Both the position numbers and the translations under genes were made by a program. A DNA stretch of 64,000 nucleotides from Vibrio sp. VB16. Lineage in GTDB: Bacteria > Pseudomonadota > Gammaproteobacteria > Enterobacterales > Vibrionaceae. Positions 54,913 through 63,876 of the stretch are shown here, piece by piece (position 1 is the first letter of the stretch; every line of letters begins with the position of its first letter). The notes beneath the pieces are model-generated. The model searched no databases and was not told the DNA's origin. It saw only the letters and a program-made list of their open reading frames with translations. Location of the stretch: NCBI RefSeq assembly GCF_015594925.2, contig NZ_CP087590.1:2914001-2978000 (forward strand), given 5' to 3'.

Positions 54913-56583
54913 ATGGAATTGATTCTCTCGTTGTTACAACAAATGTGCGTATATCTTGTTTTGGCTTATATGCTCAGTAAAACGCCCGTATTTTTACCCC
55001 TACTCAATATTTCAAACCGTCTTGAAAACAAGCTTAACTGTTACGTAATTTTCTCGCTATTTTGTATAATGGGAACCTACTTCGGGTTGCAAATTAATGA
55101 TGCCATCGCTAACACTCGTGCAATCGGCGCTGTCATGGGCGGCATTTTTGGCGGGCCTATTGTTGGTTTTGCTGTGGGCTTCACCGGAGGTATACATCGT
55201 TATACCTTGGGTGGTTTTACTGACATCGCGTGTGCGATATCAACAACAGCTGAGGGCGTAATTGGTGGTGTACTTCATAGTTACTTAATAAAAAAAAATA
55301 AGCAGGAACAACTGTTTAATCCTAGCGTCGTTTTTTCTATCACCCTCTTCGCTGAAATCATTCAGATGTTCATTCTTCTTATTGTGGCAAAACCTTTTGA
55401 CCAAGCTTATACCCTCGTCTCCGCCATCGCGGCACCTATGATTATTGCCAACTCAATTGGTGCTGCACTTTTTATGAGTATTCTACAAGACAGAAAAACC
55501 ATTTTCGAAAAATATTCAGCCACCTTTTCCCGAAGAGCTCTTAATATTGCTGAACGATCTGTCGGTATTTTGAATTCTGGGTTTAACTCTAAAAATGCGG
55601 CAAGAATAGTGCGAATTGTTTATGAAGAAACGAATGTGGGAGCCGTCGCAATAACGGACACAAATAAAATACTGGCGTTTGTCGGTATTGGGGATGACCA
55701 TCATAAACCGGACACCCCTATCTCGTCTCAATGTACATTGGATGCCATTGAAAAAAATGACATCATTTACTTAAATGGTAAAGACAATCCTTATCAATGT
55801 TCTATTTCCGAAAACTGCAAATTGGGGTCAGCACTCATTATTCCTTTAAGGGCTGGCGATAAGGTCGTCGGAACAATAAAGCTCTACGAACCTAAGCGAA
55901 AACTATTCTCTACTATCAATATGTCCATGGCTGAAGGAATAGCTCAACTGCTTTCAAGCCAAATTCTTTATGGAGACTATCAACAACAACAGATGTTGTT
56001 ATCTCAGTCTGAAATAAAGCTTCTCCACGCTCAAGTTAACCCTCATTTTTTATTCAACGCACTCAACACAATTAGTGCTGTTATTCGTAAAAACCCTGAC
56101 AAGGCAAGAGAGCTTATTCAACATCTTTCTCATTTTTTCCGCAGTAATCTTAAACAAAATATAGAAACGGTTAGCTTAAAAGAGGAGTTAGCTCACGTAA
56201 ATGCCTATCTAACTATCGAGAAGGCACGCTTCAGTGATCGATTAGAAGTAGAGATGAATATTAGCTCTGAATTACAGGATAGAAAAGTACCGAGTTTTAC
56301 GCTACAACCTCTCGTTGAAAACGCGATTAAACATGGTGTGTCCCACATGTTAGAAGGTGGAAAAGTTAAGATTTACAGCCAATGTAACGACATGGGCTGT
56401 GAAATAATTGTTGAAGATAACGCTGGAAGCTATCTAGAACCAAGGAAAGATCATAAAGGTTTAGGTATGCAAATTGTGAGCAAGCGCTTATCTAATTACT
56501 TTGGCCGTGACGGGGAGCTAAAAACTTACGTCGAAAAAGACCAAATAACACGAATGAGCTTTATCATTCCTAATGAGAAATAA
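54913..56583 (+). CDS. btsS: LytS/BtsS-type sensor histidine kinase
   Basis: The 556-residue membrane protein has a 5TM-LYT sensor region (about 1-190) rich in hydrophobic segments, including GAVMGGIFGGPIVGFAVGF, a GAF-like domain (about 225-350), and a LytS-class kinase core. HAQVNPHFLFNALNTISAVI carries the phospho-accepting His, and LVENAIKHGV the N box. The block after it is very close to E. coli BtsS (YehU), the high-affinity pyruvate sensor, rather than YpdA; the ligand here is inferred. btsR follows after 17 bp. Confidence 0.88.
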   Translation: MELILSLLQQMCVYLVLAYMLSKTPVFLPLLNISNRLENKLNCYVIFSLFCIMGTYFGLQINDAIANTRAIGAVMGGIFGGPIVGFAVGFTGGIHRYTLGGFTDIACAISTTAEGVIGGVLHSYLIKKNKQEQLFNPSVVFSITLFAEIIQMFILLIVAKPFDQAYTLVSAIAAPMIIANSIGAALFMSILQDRKTIFEKYSATFSRRALNIAERSVGILNSGFNSKNAARIVRIVYEETNVGAVAITDTNKILAFVGIGDDHHKPDTPISSQCTLDAIEKNDIIYLNGKDNPYQCSISENCKLGSALIIPLRAGDKVVGTIKLYEPKRKLFSTINMSMAEGIAQLLSSQILYGDYQQQQMLLSQSEIKLLHAQVNPHFLFNALNTISAVIRKNPDKARELIQHLSHFFRSNLKQNIETVSLKEELAHVNAYLTIEKARFSDRLEVEMNISSELQDRKVPSFTLQPLVENAIKHGVSHMLEGGKVKIYSQCNDMGCEIIVEDNAGSYLEPRKDHKGLGMQIVSKRLSNYFGRDGELKTYVEKDQITRMSFIIPNEK

Positions 56584-56600
56584 CACAATAAGGGATCATA

Positions 56601-57326
56601 ATGCTTACTGCATTAGTCATCGATGACGAACAGCTAGCTCGCGAAGAACTCGCCAATCTATTGCATGACACTAATAATATTGAAGTTATAGATCAAGCCA
56701 GCAATGCAATTGAAGGACTGAAAAAGATCAATGCATTGAAACCTGATGTTATTTTCTTAGACATTCAGATGCCTCAAATATCAGGCATTGAACTGCTTGC
56801 AATGCTTGATCCCGATACCATGCCAATGGTTGTCTTTGTTACTGCTTTTGATCAATACGCCATTCAAGCATTTGAAGACAATGCATTTGATTACCTGTTA
56901 AAGCCTATCGAAATAAAACGACTAGAAAAGACGGTTTGTCGTTTAGTAAAACAACATAACAAACAAATTGAGACACAAGATTTGTCTATACTGGCCCCCG
57001 CATCATTGGAACAAGTCCCCTGTATAGGCTTAAATAGAATCATGATTATTCCAACTCGAGACGTCGAATATGCATTCAGTGATATCAGCGGTGTACATAT
57101 CCGAAGCGCAGAGCAAATCGCATCCAGTCAGTTGACATTAAAAGTATTAGAGGAAAAGACCGATCTTCTTCGCTGCCACCGACAATACTTAATAAACACT
57201 AAGGCCATCAAAGAAATAAAATTGTTAGAAAATGGCTTAGCCGAAATTATAACGCGAAATGATTATCCGGTTCCGGTTAGCCGTCGATACCTAAAATCAC
57301 TAAAAGAGAAATTAGGTATTGTCTAA
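56601..57326 (+). CDS. btsR: LytTR-type response regulator BtsR
   Basis: The 241-residue regulator has a receiver domain (1-120) with phospho-acceptor D54 in IFLDIQMPQ and a LytTR DNA-binding domain (about 135-240) ending YPVPVSRRYLKSLKEKLGIV. It is the partner of the kinase upstream. The likely target is the CstA-type gene 3 kb downstream, as BtsR controls btsT in E. coli. Confidence 0.9.
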   Translation: MLTALVIDDEQLAREELANLLHDTNNIEVIDQASNAIEGLKKINALKPDVIFLDIQMPQISGIELLAMLDPDTMPMVVFVTAFDQYAIQAFEDNAFDYLLKPIEIKRLEKTVCRLVKQHNKQIETQDLSILAPASLEQVPCIGLNRIMIIPTRDVEYAFSDISGVHIRSAEQIASSQLTLKVLEEKTDLLRCHRQYLINTKAIKEIKLLENGLAEIITRNDYPVPVSRRYLKSLKEKLGIV

Positions 57327-57354
57327 ATCATCTAGAGCTTAGATTAACAATGAG

Positions 57355-58338
57355 TTAGCCAACAACTTTTTTCATTGCTTCACTAGCCTCAATCCACTCC
57401 CTCGATCGCTTTAGTTCTGACAATGTAAAACTTTGCGTCTTAAACAACGTTTCTGCTATTGGGGTCTGGACGATTGGAAGCCTGTCTAAAATGTCCACAC
57501 TACGGTTGCGATTATTACAAAGTAACAACATATCACAACCAGCGGCTAGCGCCTGCTCTGCTCGTTCTACGGCACTACCCATTACCGATGCCCCTTCCAT
57601 ATTCAAATCGTCCGAAAAGACAACACCTGAAAAGCCTAATTTTTCACGCAAAACGTCTTGCAACCAATACTTAGAGCCACTTGCAGGTTCTGAATCGTAA
57701 TGAGGGTAGATAACATGAGCTGGCATCATCGCATCTAAAATGCCCACCTCGATCTGTGCTTTAAAAATAGCCATATCAGTTTCAAAAATAGTATCTCTAT
57801 GGTCATAAGGCGTCTCCAAGTGAGAATCAGCAATAACACCGCCGTGCCCGGGGAAATGCTTTCCAGTGGTCGCCATGCCTACCCGTTTCATACCCTTCAT
57901 GTAGGCGGTACTATTCTTCAATATAGTGTGGATGTCATTACCGAATGCGCGACTTCTTATCGCCTTGCATTCGTGTCCTTTATCCAAAACAGGAGCAAAG
58001 CTAAGATCTATGTTGTGCGCTATCAATTCTGCCGCCATCAACCAACCGGCTTGATGAGCTAATTTTTCACTATTTTCATATTGTGAGAGGGCTTGCGCCG
58101 AAGGAATAAGAGTAAAGCCTTGTCGAAATCGCTGAACCAAGCCTCCTTCTTGATCCACACCAATAAGGGCGCGACCTTTACTTACTTTTCGGATGTCATC
58201 ACACAGGGCCAATAACTGCTCATTATCGTGGAAGTTTCTAGAGAATAAAATTAACCCACCGACCGTTGGGTGTTGCAGGATCTCTCTATCTTCTGCGTCT
58301 AGCTCGTATCCTGAAATATCAATCCAAAGTGGCCCCAT
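57355..58338 (-). CDS. nagZ: Beta-N-acetylhexosaminidase NagZ
   Basis: NagZ is the cytoplasmic GH3 enzyme that removes GlcNAc from anhydromuropeptides during cell-wall recycling. The 327-residue product has the signature KHFPGHGGVIADSHLETP with the mobile-loop Asp-His pair, and the nucleophile region VVFSDDLNMEGA. It is divergent from anmK, which acts on the next intermediate. Confidence 0.96.
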   Translation of the reverse strand: MGPLWIDISGYELDAEDREILQHPTVGGLILFSRNFHDNEQLLALCDDIRKVSKGRALIGVDQEGGLVQRFRQGFTLIPSAQALSQYENSEKLAHQAGWLMAAELIAHNIDLSFAPVLDKGHECKAIRSRAFGNDIHTILKNSTAYMKGMKRVGMATTGKHFPGHGGVIADSHLETPYDHRDTIFETDMAIFKAQIEVGILDAMMPAHVIYPHYDSEPASGSKYWLQDVLREKLGFSGVVFSDDLNMEGASVMGSAVERAEQALAAGCDMLLLCNNRNRSVDILDRLPIVQTPIAETLFKTQSFTLSELKRSREWIEASEAMKKVVG

Positions 58339-58463
58339 CTATAATCTCCTGAAAATGTTGATGTACAATCAAAAAATGATTATAACCTTAAGTACCTTAG
58401 ATATAATCAATTTCCAATACGTTATCTAAACAATTCACTTTCTACTGAGGGTAGTCATTTTTT

Positions 58464-59582
58464 ATGAATAAAAAAGAACTCTATATTGGCGTCATGTCAG
58501 GGACCAGCCTAGATGGTATTGATACTGCCTTAGTAGAAATTAACGATAATGAAACGACACTCATTGATTTTGATTGCTATGCCATACCCGAACCTATTAA
58601 AAAAAGTATTCTCAGCTTCGCAACAGGACAGTCTACCGATATTGTTACCATTGGGCAGCTCGAGACATCTCTCGGTATTTTATATGCAGATGCCGTGATA
58701 CAACTTTTAGACAAGACCGGAACCAACGCTTCAGATGTCGTCGCAATTGGTAACCATGGCCAAACGGTATACCACCAACCCACTGGTGACAATCCATTTA
58801 CCATGCAACTTGGCGATGCCAATATCATATCTGCTAAAACGGGTATTACGACTATTGCCGACTTTAGACGTAAAGATATGGCACTAGGAGGGCAAGGCGC
58901 GCCTTTAGTTCCTGCTTTTCATCGAACAATTTTTCAACCAACGCATTCTACCGTAGTGGTTTTAAATATTGGTGGAATCGCCAACATCTCAGTACTTAGA
59001 CCTGAAATGCCTACCATCGGCTATGATACTGGTCCAGGAAATATGTTATTGGACGCTTGGATATATGAGCAGATAGGTAAGAAGTTTGACGAAGATGGCT
59101 TATATGCCACGTCTGGAAAAATTATACCTAAATTACTAAAGCGTCTATGCACCGAAGATTATTTCTCACTAAGTGCCCCTAAAAGCACTGGACGAGAGCT
59201 TTTTAATCTAGCTTGGTTAACCGAGATACTCGAGCATTTTGATAACCAATTTTTACCACAAGATGTTCAAGCAACGCTGACAGAATTTACCGCCGTCACT
59301 ATATGTCAGGAAATAGAAAATCATACGATAGGAACCAATCCAGAGTTACTAGTATGTGGTGGTGGGGCAAACAACCCTTTGTTAATGCAGAAACTCAATA
59401 CTTATCTTCCCGCTTGGACGGTTTGCACTACGGATGATAAAGGAGTAAGCAGTGATTATATGGAAGCCATCGCATTTGCTTGGTTGGCTTATCGACGAGT
59501 GAAGGGATTACCAAGCAATTTACCGGACGTCACCGGAGCCTCTAGATACGCATCTTTAGGTGTTATCTACCCATCTGAGTAA
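58464..59582 (+). CDS. anmK: Anhydro-N-acetylmuramic acid kinase
   Basis: AnmK opens the 1,6-anhydro ring of anhydro-MurNAc and phosphorylates it, giving MurNAc-6-phosphate. The 372-residue product has IGVMSGTSLDGIDTALVEI near the start (ATP-binding fold), GNHGQTVYHQP, and VCGGGANNPLLM in the second lobe. It is complete. The gene that should follow, murQ, is only a remnant here. Confidence 0.96.
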   Translation: MNKKELYIGVMSGTSLDGIDTALVEINDNETTLIDFDCYAIPEPIKKSILSFATGQSTDIVTIGQLETSLGILYADAVIQLLDKTGTNASDVVAIGNHGQTVYHQPTGDNPFTMQLGDANIISAKTGITTIADFRRKDMALGGQGAPLVPAFHRTIFQPTHSTVVVLNIGGIANISVLRPEMPTIGYDTGPGNMLLDAWIYEQIGKKFDEDGLYATSGKIIPKLLKRLCTEDYFSLSAPKSTGRELFNLAWLTEILEHFDNQFLPQDVQATLTEFTAVTICQEIENHTIGTNPELLVCGGGANNPLLMQKLNTYLPAWTVCTTDDKGVSSDYMEAIAFAWLAYRRVKGLPSNLPDVTGASRYASLGVIYPSE

Positions 59583-59595
59583 TAGGAGTACTCTA

Positions 59596-59756
59596 ATGAC
59601 CAATGAAGCACTGATCTCTGCCTTATCGCAATTGATATCGGAAGGGCGAAACCCCCACGGCTACAACGGTACGTATTGTCATGCAAGCGACAGAATGCGA
59701 CGAATCGATTGCTAGATAAACAAAATGGTTTCTTAAGAAAGGCAGTGGAGGGGTGA
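59596..59756 (+). pseudogene. murQ: murQ remnant (N-acetylmuramic acid 6-phosphate etherase)
   Basis: An ATG 13 bp after anmK opens a MurQ-like start, MTNEALISALSQLISEGRNP, with AGGAG before it. After about 20 codons the frame breaks off; in the next frame ATTVRIVMQATECDESIA matches what I recall of the MurQ C-terminal region, and after a second frame change LDKQNGFLRKAVEG and a stop end it. About 240 of some 300 codons are missing between the two parts. The reading is an internal deletion plus a frameshift of a once normal anmK-murQ pair. Only the N-terminal frame is open (40 codons) and it cannot give an active etherase. Confidence 0.85.
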
Positions 59757-59808
59757 GCCCCCCTTCCCGGTATCTACTAATAGCAAACCATTAACATGCG
59801 AATATGTT

Positions 59809-60153
59809 TTAGTTTGACTCGTTCCAACCTCTTTGCCACTCCATGCGAAATCGCTGAGACTCTTCAGTACCTTCACACACACCCTCATAGTATTGTCCGG
59901 AAAGGCCTATTTGGTAGGCAAAATCAGGATTACAGTACTCTTCAACGCCTTTAAGGTAACCTTGATCATACTCAGCTTGATTTGCTTGACCTAGTTGTTG
60001 TAGATCGCTAAAAGAGCGAGAATGATGTCCTTTAATACCATCGGAAAAACCAATTTCGTGCCAATCTCCTTTTTTGGCAAGATCGACATTACTAGATGAG
60101 CAAGCCACGACCAAAAATGAAAGTGTTAACACGACCAATTTGTTAAACAACAT
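59809..60153 (-). CDS. DUF2799-type lipoprotein
   Basis: The 114-residue product (ATG giving MLFNKLVVLT) has a signal peptide with lipobox VACS (cysteine about residue 19), so it should be a lipoprotein. The mature part has repeated aromatic-glycine motifs (WHEIGFSDGIKG, YDQGYLKGVEEYC, YQIGLSGQYYEGVC, WQRGWN) that match DUF2799. Two cysteines in the mature part could pair. The 22-codon extension of the frame upstream has no ribosome site. The function is unknown. Confidence 0.82.
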   Translation of the reverse strand: MLFNKLVVLTLSFLVVACSSSNVDLAKKGDWHEIGFSDGIKGHHSRSFSDLQQLGQANQAEYDQGYLKGVEEYCNPDFAYQIGLSGQYYEGVCEGTEESQRFRMEWQRGWNESN

Positions 60154-60426
60154 CAGAAACCCCTTAATATAAATATATGCAATACAAAAATGGTCTATTT
60201 TATCTTGAAAGTCAAACACCTATAATTTCAACTTCCACTATTTACTGTTAATTAGAAACCAAACATCGAACTCGATCAATCGAAGTAATAAAACCATTAA
60301 ATTTACACAGAAACCACTTAATGTTGAATAGTGCCACTCACTCAAGAATCGGATGCAGCTAGCATTCACTCGTTTTAGTATTGACACTGAATTATACAAA
60401 TTACTAATAACACTGGGACGAATATT
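60154..60426 (+). promoter_or_regulatory. Control region of the CstA-type gene
   Basis: This gap holds no gene. AAACCATTAA (60291-60300) and AAACCACTTAA (60311-60321) form a direct repeat spaced about two helical turns, the arrangement used by LytTR regulators such as BtsR. ACTGTTAAT (60244-60252) resembles another LytTR element. TTGACA (about 60382) is a candidate -35, and GGGACG lies before the start codon. Confidence 0.4.
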
Positions 60427-61911
60427 ATGATGTGGTTTCTCTTTTGTGTCGCGGCCTTAATTGGCGGATACGTTATCTACGGTGCGTTTGTTGAAAAGGT
60501 TTTCGGTATTAATGAAAATCGCAAAACTCCAGCGCACACAATGCAAGATGGTGTCGATTTTGTGCCGATGTCAACACCTAAGGTTTACCTTGTACAGTTA
60601 CTCAATATTGCAGGTGTGGGTCCAATTTTTGGTCCAATCATGGGTGCACTATATGGGCCAGCGGCTCTGTTATGGATTGTACTAGGTTGTATATTTGCTG
60701 GTGCTGTTCATGATTACTTCTCTGGAATGCTATCAATTCGTAATAAAGGGGCATCTGTACCTGCGATAACTGGTCGTTACTTAGGTAACGGTGCACGTCA
60801 TTTTATGAATGTTTTTGCTATCGTTCTTTTACTTTTAGTCGGCGTTGTGTTTGTTTCTGCACCAGCTGGCATGATCACAAACCTTGTGAATGAGCAAACA
60901 TCTTTCGAAATGTCTAAAGTGAGCATGGTCGTACTCATCTTTGCATACTATATAATCGCAACGATTGTCCCTGTTGATAAAATCATTGGTCGTTTCTATC
61001 CGTTCTTTGGTGCATTACTTGTATTCATGTCTGTTGGCTTGATGGCTGCAGTTGCTTTCTCTAGTGAGCACACGGTAATGGGTGGCTTTGTTATCAGTGA
61101 CCTATTCAATAACATGAACCCGAACAATATGCCTCTATGGCCAGCGCTGTTTATCACTATCGCGTGTGGTGCTATCTCAGGTTTTCACGCAACGCAGTCT
61201 CCACTGATGGCTCGATGCATGGAAAATGAAAAGAATGGTCGTTTCGTATTCTTCGGTGCAATGATTGGTGAAGGTATTATCGCTATTATCTGGTGTACAC
61301 TTGCGCTCTCTTTCTTTGGTTCAGTTGAAGGTCTTCAAGAAGCGGTTAAAGCTGGTGGTCCAGGTAACGTAGTATATAGTGCTTCATTTGGTCTTCTTGG
61401 TGTATTTGGTGGTATCTTAGCTTTCCTAGGCGTGGTTATTCTACCTATCACATCAGGTGACACCGCATTTCGTTCAAGCCGTCTCATCCTTGCTGAATAC
61501 TTTAATGTTGAGCAAAAAACATTGCCAAAACGTCTTCTTATGGCGCTTCCACTATTCGTAGTTGGCGGTATATTAACTCAAGTTGACTTCGGTATTATCT
61601 GGCGCTACTTTGGGTTCGCAAACCAATCTACAGCAACTATCATGCTTTGGACCGCGGCGGCTTACCTACTTCGCCACAATAAATTACACTGGATTGCTAC
61701 TATCCCCGCGATGTTCATGACAACAGTATGTATCTCATTCATCATGAGCAGCGCTAAGTTAGGCTTTGGCTTGCCAATTACCATATCTACTGTAATCGGT
61801 GTTGTATCCGCTCTAGGCGCTGCTGCTTACGTTATTACCGTATCGAAAGGCAAGGGTGAAACAGACTTAGCAGATGAAGAGGAACCCGATTCTCCGGTTA
61901 AAACTGCATAA
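60427..61911 (+). CDS. Short CstA-type carbon-starvation/pyruvate transporter
   Basis: The 494-residue inner-membrane protein shows the CstA family pattern: LLNIAGVGPIFGPIMGALYGP (about 57-77), GCIFAGAVHDYFSGMLSIRNKGAS, and SGFHATQSPLMARC. It is about 200 residues shorter than E. coli CstA or BtsT, the usual length for the vibrio copy at this locus as far as I recall. Enterobacterial relatives import pyruvate or peptides. Proximity to btsSR suggests it is the target and that pyruvate may be its substrate; this is inference. Confidence 0.9.
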   Translation: MMWFLFCVAALIGGYVIYGAFVEKVFGINENRKTPAHTMQDGVDFVPMSTPKVYLVQLLNIAGVGPIFGPIMGALYGPAALLWIVLGCIFAGAVHDYFSGMLSIRNKGASVPAITGRYLGNGARHFMNVFAIVLLLLVGVVFVSAPAGMITNLVNEQTSFEMSKVSMVVLIFAYYIIATIVPVDKIIGRFYPFFGALLVFMSVGLMAAVAFSSEHTVMGGFVISDLFNNMNPNNMPLWPALFITIACGAISGFHATQSPLMARCMENEKNGRFVFFGAMIGEGIIAIIWCTLALSFFGSVEGLQEAVKAGGPGNVVYSASFGLLGVFGGILAFLGVVILPITSGDTAFRSSRLILAEYFNVEQKTLPKRLLMALPLFVVGGILTQVDFGIIWRYFGFANQSTATIMLWTAAAYLLRHNKLHWIATIPAMFMTTVCISFIMSSAKLGFGLPITISTVIGVVSALGAAAYVITVSKGKGETDLADEEEPDSPVKTA

Positions 61912-61967
61912 TCGCTTTAGCTCAACACATAACCTGAGCATTGAATAAAAGTGTTAAGCATTAATTT

Positions 61968-61993
61968 AAAAGGGTTCCCAATGGGAACCCTTT
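61968..61993. terminator. Bidirectional intrinsic terminator
   Basis: AAAGGGTTCCC and GGGAACCCTTT form a strong stem with a tiny loop between the convergent CstA-type and ispH genes. It is flanked by a 13-bp direct repeat CGCTTTAGCTCAA at 61913-61925 and 62004-62016. Confidence 0.85.
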
Positions 61994-62026
61994 CTGATGA
62001 AACCGCTTTAGCTCAAAAATTATTTC

Positions 62027-62971
62027 TCAAGTCACATTTTTAATTTGTAACTCCTTGGGCACTTCAAAGAACATATTCTCTTTCCTGCCTTGAACTTCTT
62101 CTACTTCCGTTGCTCCCAATTCTCTTATTTTATTAAGAATCTGGTCTACAAGCTCTTCAGGTGCAGATGCACCAGCGGTCACACCAATTTTGGTCACATT
62201 TTCAAACCACTCGGCTCGAATGTCCTCCGGACAATCGGTTAAGTATCCTTTTGTGCCCAGTTTTTCTGCAAGCTCTTTTAACCGCGTAGAGTTCGAGGAG
62301 TTTTTTGAACCAACGACAACCAATACATCCACCTCCAAAGATAAACCACGAACAGCATCTTGTCTGTTTTGTGTTGCATAACAAATATCGTCTTTTCGAG
62401 GACCTTGAATACTGGGATAGACTTCTCTCAACCTGTCTATCACACTGGCTGTTTCATCAACCGATAACGTAGTTTGGCTTACATAATGCAGCTCACTCGG
62501 ATTCTTAACCACAAGCTTATCTACATCTTCAGGCCTCTCCACGAGGTACATGCCACCATTGTCACTCGCATACTGTCCCATTGTCCCTTCAACCTCGGGA
62601 TGACCCGCATGACCAATTAGAACCACTTCCATATTTTTTTTGCTCGCTCTCGCGACTTCCATATGCACCTTGGTAACCAATGGGCATGTCGCGTCAAAGA
62701 CCGTTAAATCGCGAGATTTTGCCTCTTCCCGAACGGCTTGCGATACGCCATGAGCAGAAAAAATAACGATGTTATCATCTGGCACTTCACTGAGTTCTTC
62801 AACAAAGACGGCACCTCGCTGTTTAAGCCCTTCAACGACGAAACGGTTATGTACCACCTCATGTCTTACATAGATTGGTGTTTGATATAAATCTAATGCG
62901 CGCTCTACGATGCTGATTGCACGATCAACTCCGGCACAAAATCCTCTAGGATTAGCGAGTAATACTTTCAT
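62027..62971 (-). CDS. ispH: 4-hydroxy-3-methylbut-2-enyl diphosphate reductase
   Basis: IspH is the last enzyme of the MEP isoprenoid pathway and uses a 4Fe-4S cluster. The 314-residue product has the three cluster cysteines at 12 (RGFCAGVDRA), 96 (ATCPLVTKVH) and about 197 (DICYATQNRQ), and the active-site Glu region HPEVEGTMGQ. It follows fkpB by 28 bp, the usual operon. Confidence 0.98.
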   Translation of the reverse strand: MKVLLANPRGFCAGVDRAISIVERALDLYQTPIYVRHEVVHNRFVVEGLKQRGAVFVEELSEVPDDNIVIFSAHGVSQAVREEAKSRDLTVFDATCPLVTKVHMEVARASKKNMEVVLIGHAGHPEVEGTMGQYASDNGGMYLVERPEDVDKLVVKNPSELHYVSQTTLSVDETASVIDRLREVYPSIQGPRKDDICYATQNRQDAVRGLSLEVDVLVVVGSKNSSNSTRLKELAEKLGTKGYLTDCPEDIRAEWFENVTKIGVTAGASAPEELVDQILNKIRELGATEVEEVQGRKENMFFEVPKELQIKNVT

Positions 62972-62999
62972 TAATTTGCTCTTGATATATCTTTAGCAT

Positions 63000-63464
63000 T
63001 TATTCTACCGATAATATTTCAACTTCAAAGGTAACATCTTGTCCAGCTAAAGGGTGATTAAAGTCAACGGTAACGGAATTACCTGCTATATCGGTTATTA
63101 TACCGGGAATTTCCATTCCATCAGGTCCAGAAAAGGCCATTATCGTACCAACTTCAACGGCGGCATCACCAACAAATTTTGCTTTGTCCATATGATGTAT
63201 ATTATCTGGATTTGCCGAACCGAATGCATCTGCGGCCTTCAGCTCAACTACTTTAGTATCACCAGGAGATAAACCGATAAGATGACTCTCGAAATTTTCG
63301 CTAAGGCTACCATCACCAATAGCTAGTTGAGCCGGTTTACCCATATTATGAGTTGAGTCTGCAACCGAGCCATTACTTAGCTTGATTGTAAAATGCAGAG
63401 TGACCGTGCTATTGGATGCAATAGTTGAGTTGTCTAAAGTGACATTAGTTTGAATTTGAGACAT
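63000..63464 (-). CDS. fkpB: FKBP-type peptidyl-prolyl isomerase FkpB (SlpA-like)
   Basis: The 154-residue product is a cytoplasmic SlyD-like FKBP with VTLHFTIKLSNGSVADSTH, a chaperone insert in the flap (about 70-120) and the closing VDFNHPLAGQDVTFEVEIL. Such proteins have isomerase and chaperone activity. In enteric bacteria and vibrios lspA lies directly upstream; here a RelB-like gene does. Confidence 0.95.
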   Translation of the reverse strand: MSQIQTNVTLDNSTIASNSTVTLHFTIKLSNGSVADSTHNMGKPAQLAIGDGSLSENFESHLIGLSPGDTKVVELKAADAFGSANPDNIHHMDKAKFVGDAAVEVGTIMAFSGPDGMEIPGIITDIAGNSVTVDFNHPLAGQDVTFEVEILSVE

Positions 63465-63582
63465 GGGTTAAGGCATTCCTTAGTGAAAATAAAGACTTTC
63501 CATTTCTCTATTTAACCACCAAGTGAAGATATAAAAAACCACAAGTTTATTCAGGACGTAAGAGTTGTGAGAAAGAGCAGCG

Positions 63583-63876
63583 TTAGATGCCCATCAATTC
63601 ATTGAAGAAACGGCTTTCAGTATCGGCAAACAACATATCTTCTTTCTGAAGATCTTGCGTTGGAACTCGGATTTGAGAAGAAGCATTATTTCCATACATA
63701 CATGACTCTAGTTGCTTCGCCTTTAGATGAAAGGGGATATCTCCCTGCTCAACAACAGACTCAGTAAACAATGTTAAAGCCTCGCGTGGAGTAAGGCCTG
63801 CATCCTGACATACTTTTGCAAAAGCCGCTTTTGTCTTGCTATCAACAGGACTCAATTTTAGATTATCGTTACGCAT
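63583..63876 (-). CDS. RelB/DinJ-like antitoxin, no toxin adjacent
   Basis: The 97-residue product (ATG giving MRNDNLKLSPV, with GAGGGG shortly before it) looks like a ribbon-helix-helix antitoxin. A short strand is followed by VDSKTKAAFAKVCQDAGLTPREALTLFTESVVEQGDIPF, the pattern of the RelB/DinJ N-terminal domain; the rest is less conserved. An upstream ATG at 63900 lacks a ribosome site. No toxin frame fits in the 118 bp before fkpB, and the right end of the window shows none in the 100 bp upstream. It could be an orphan antitoxin or a solitary regulator. Confidence 0.65.
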   Translation of the reverse strand: MRNDNLKLSPVDSKTKAAFAKVCQDAGLTPREALTLFTESVVEQGDIPFHLKAKQLESCMYGNNASSQIRVPTQDLQKEDMLFADTESRFFNELMGI

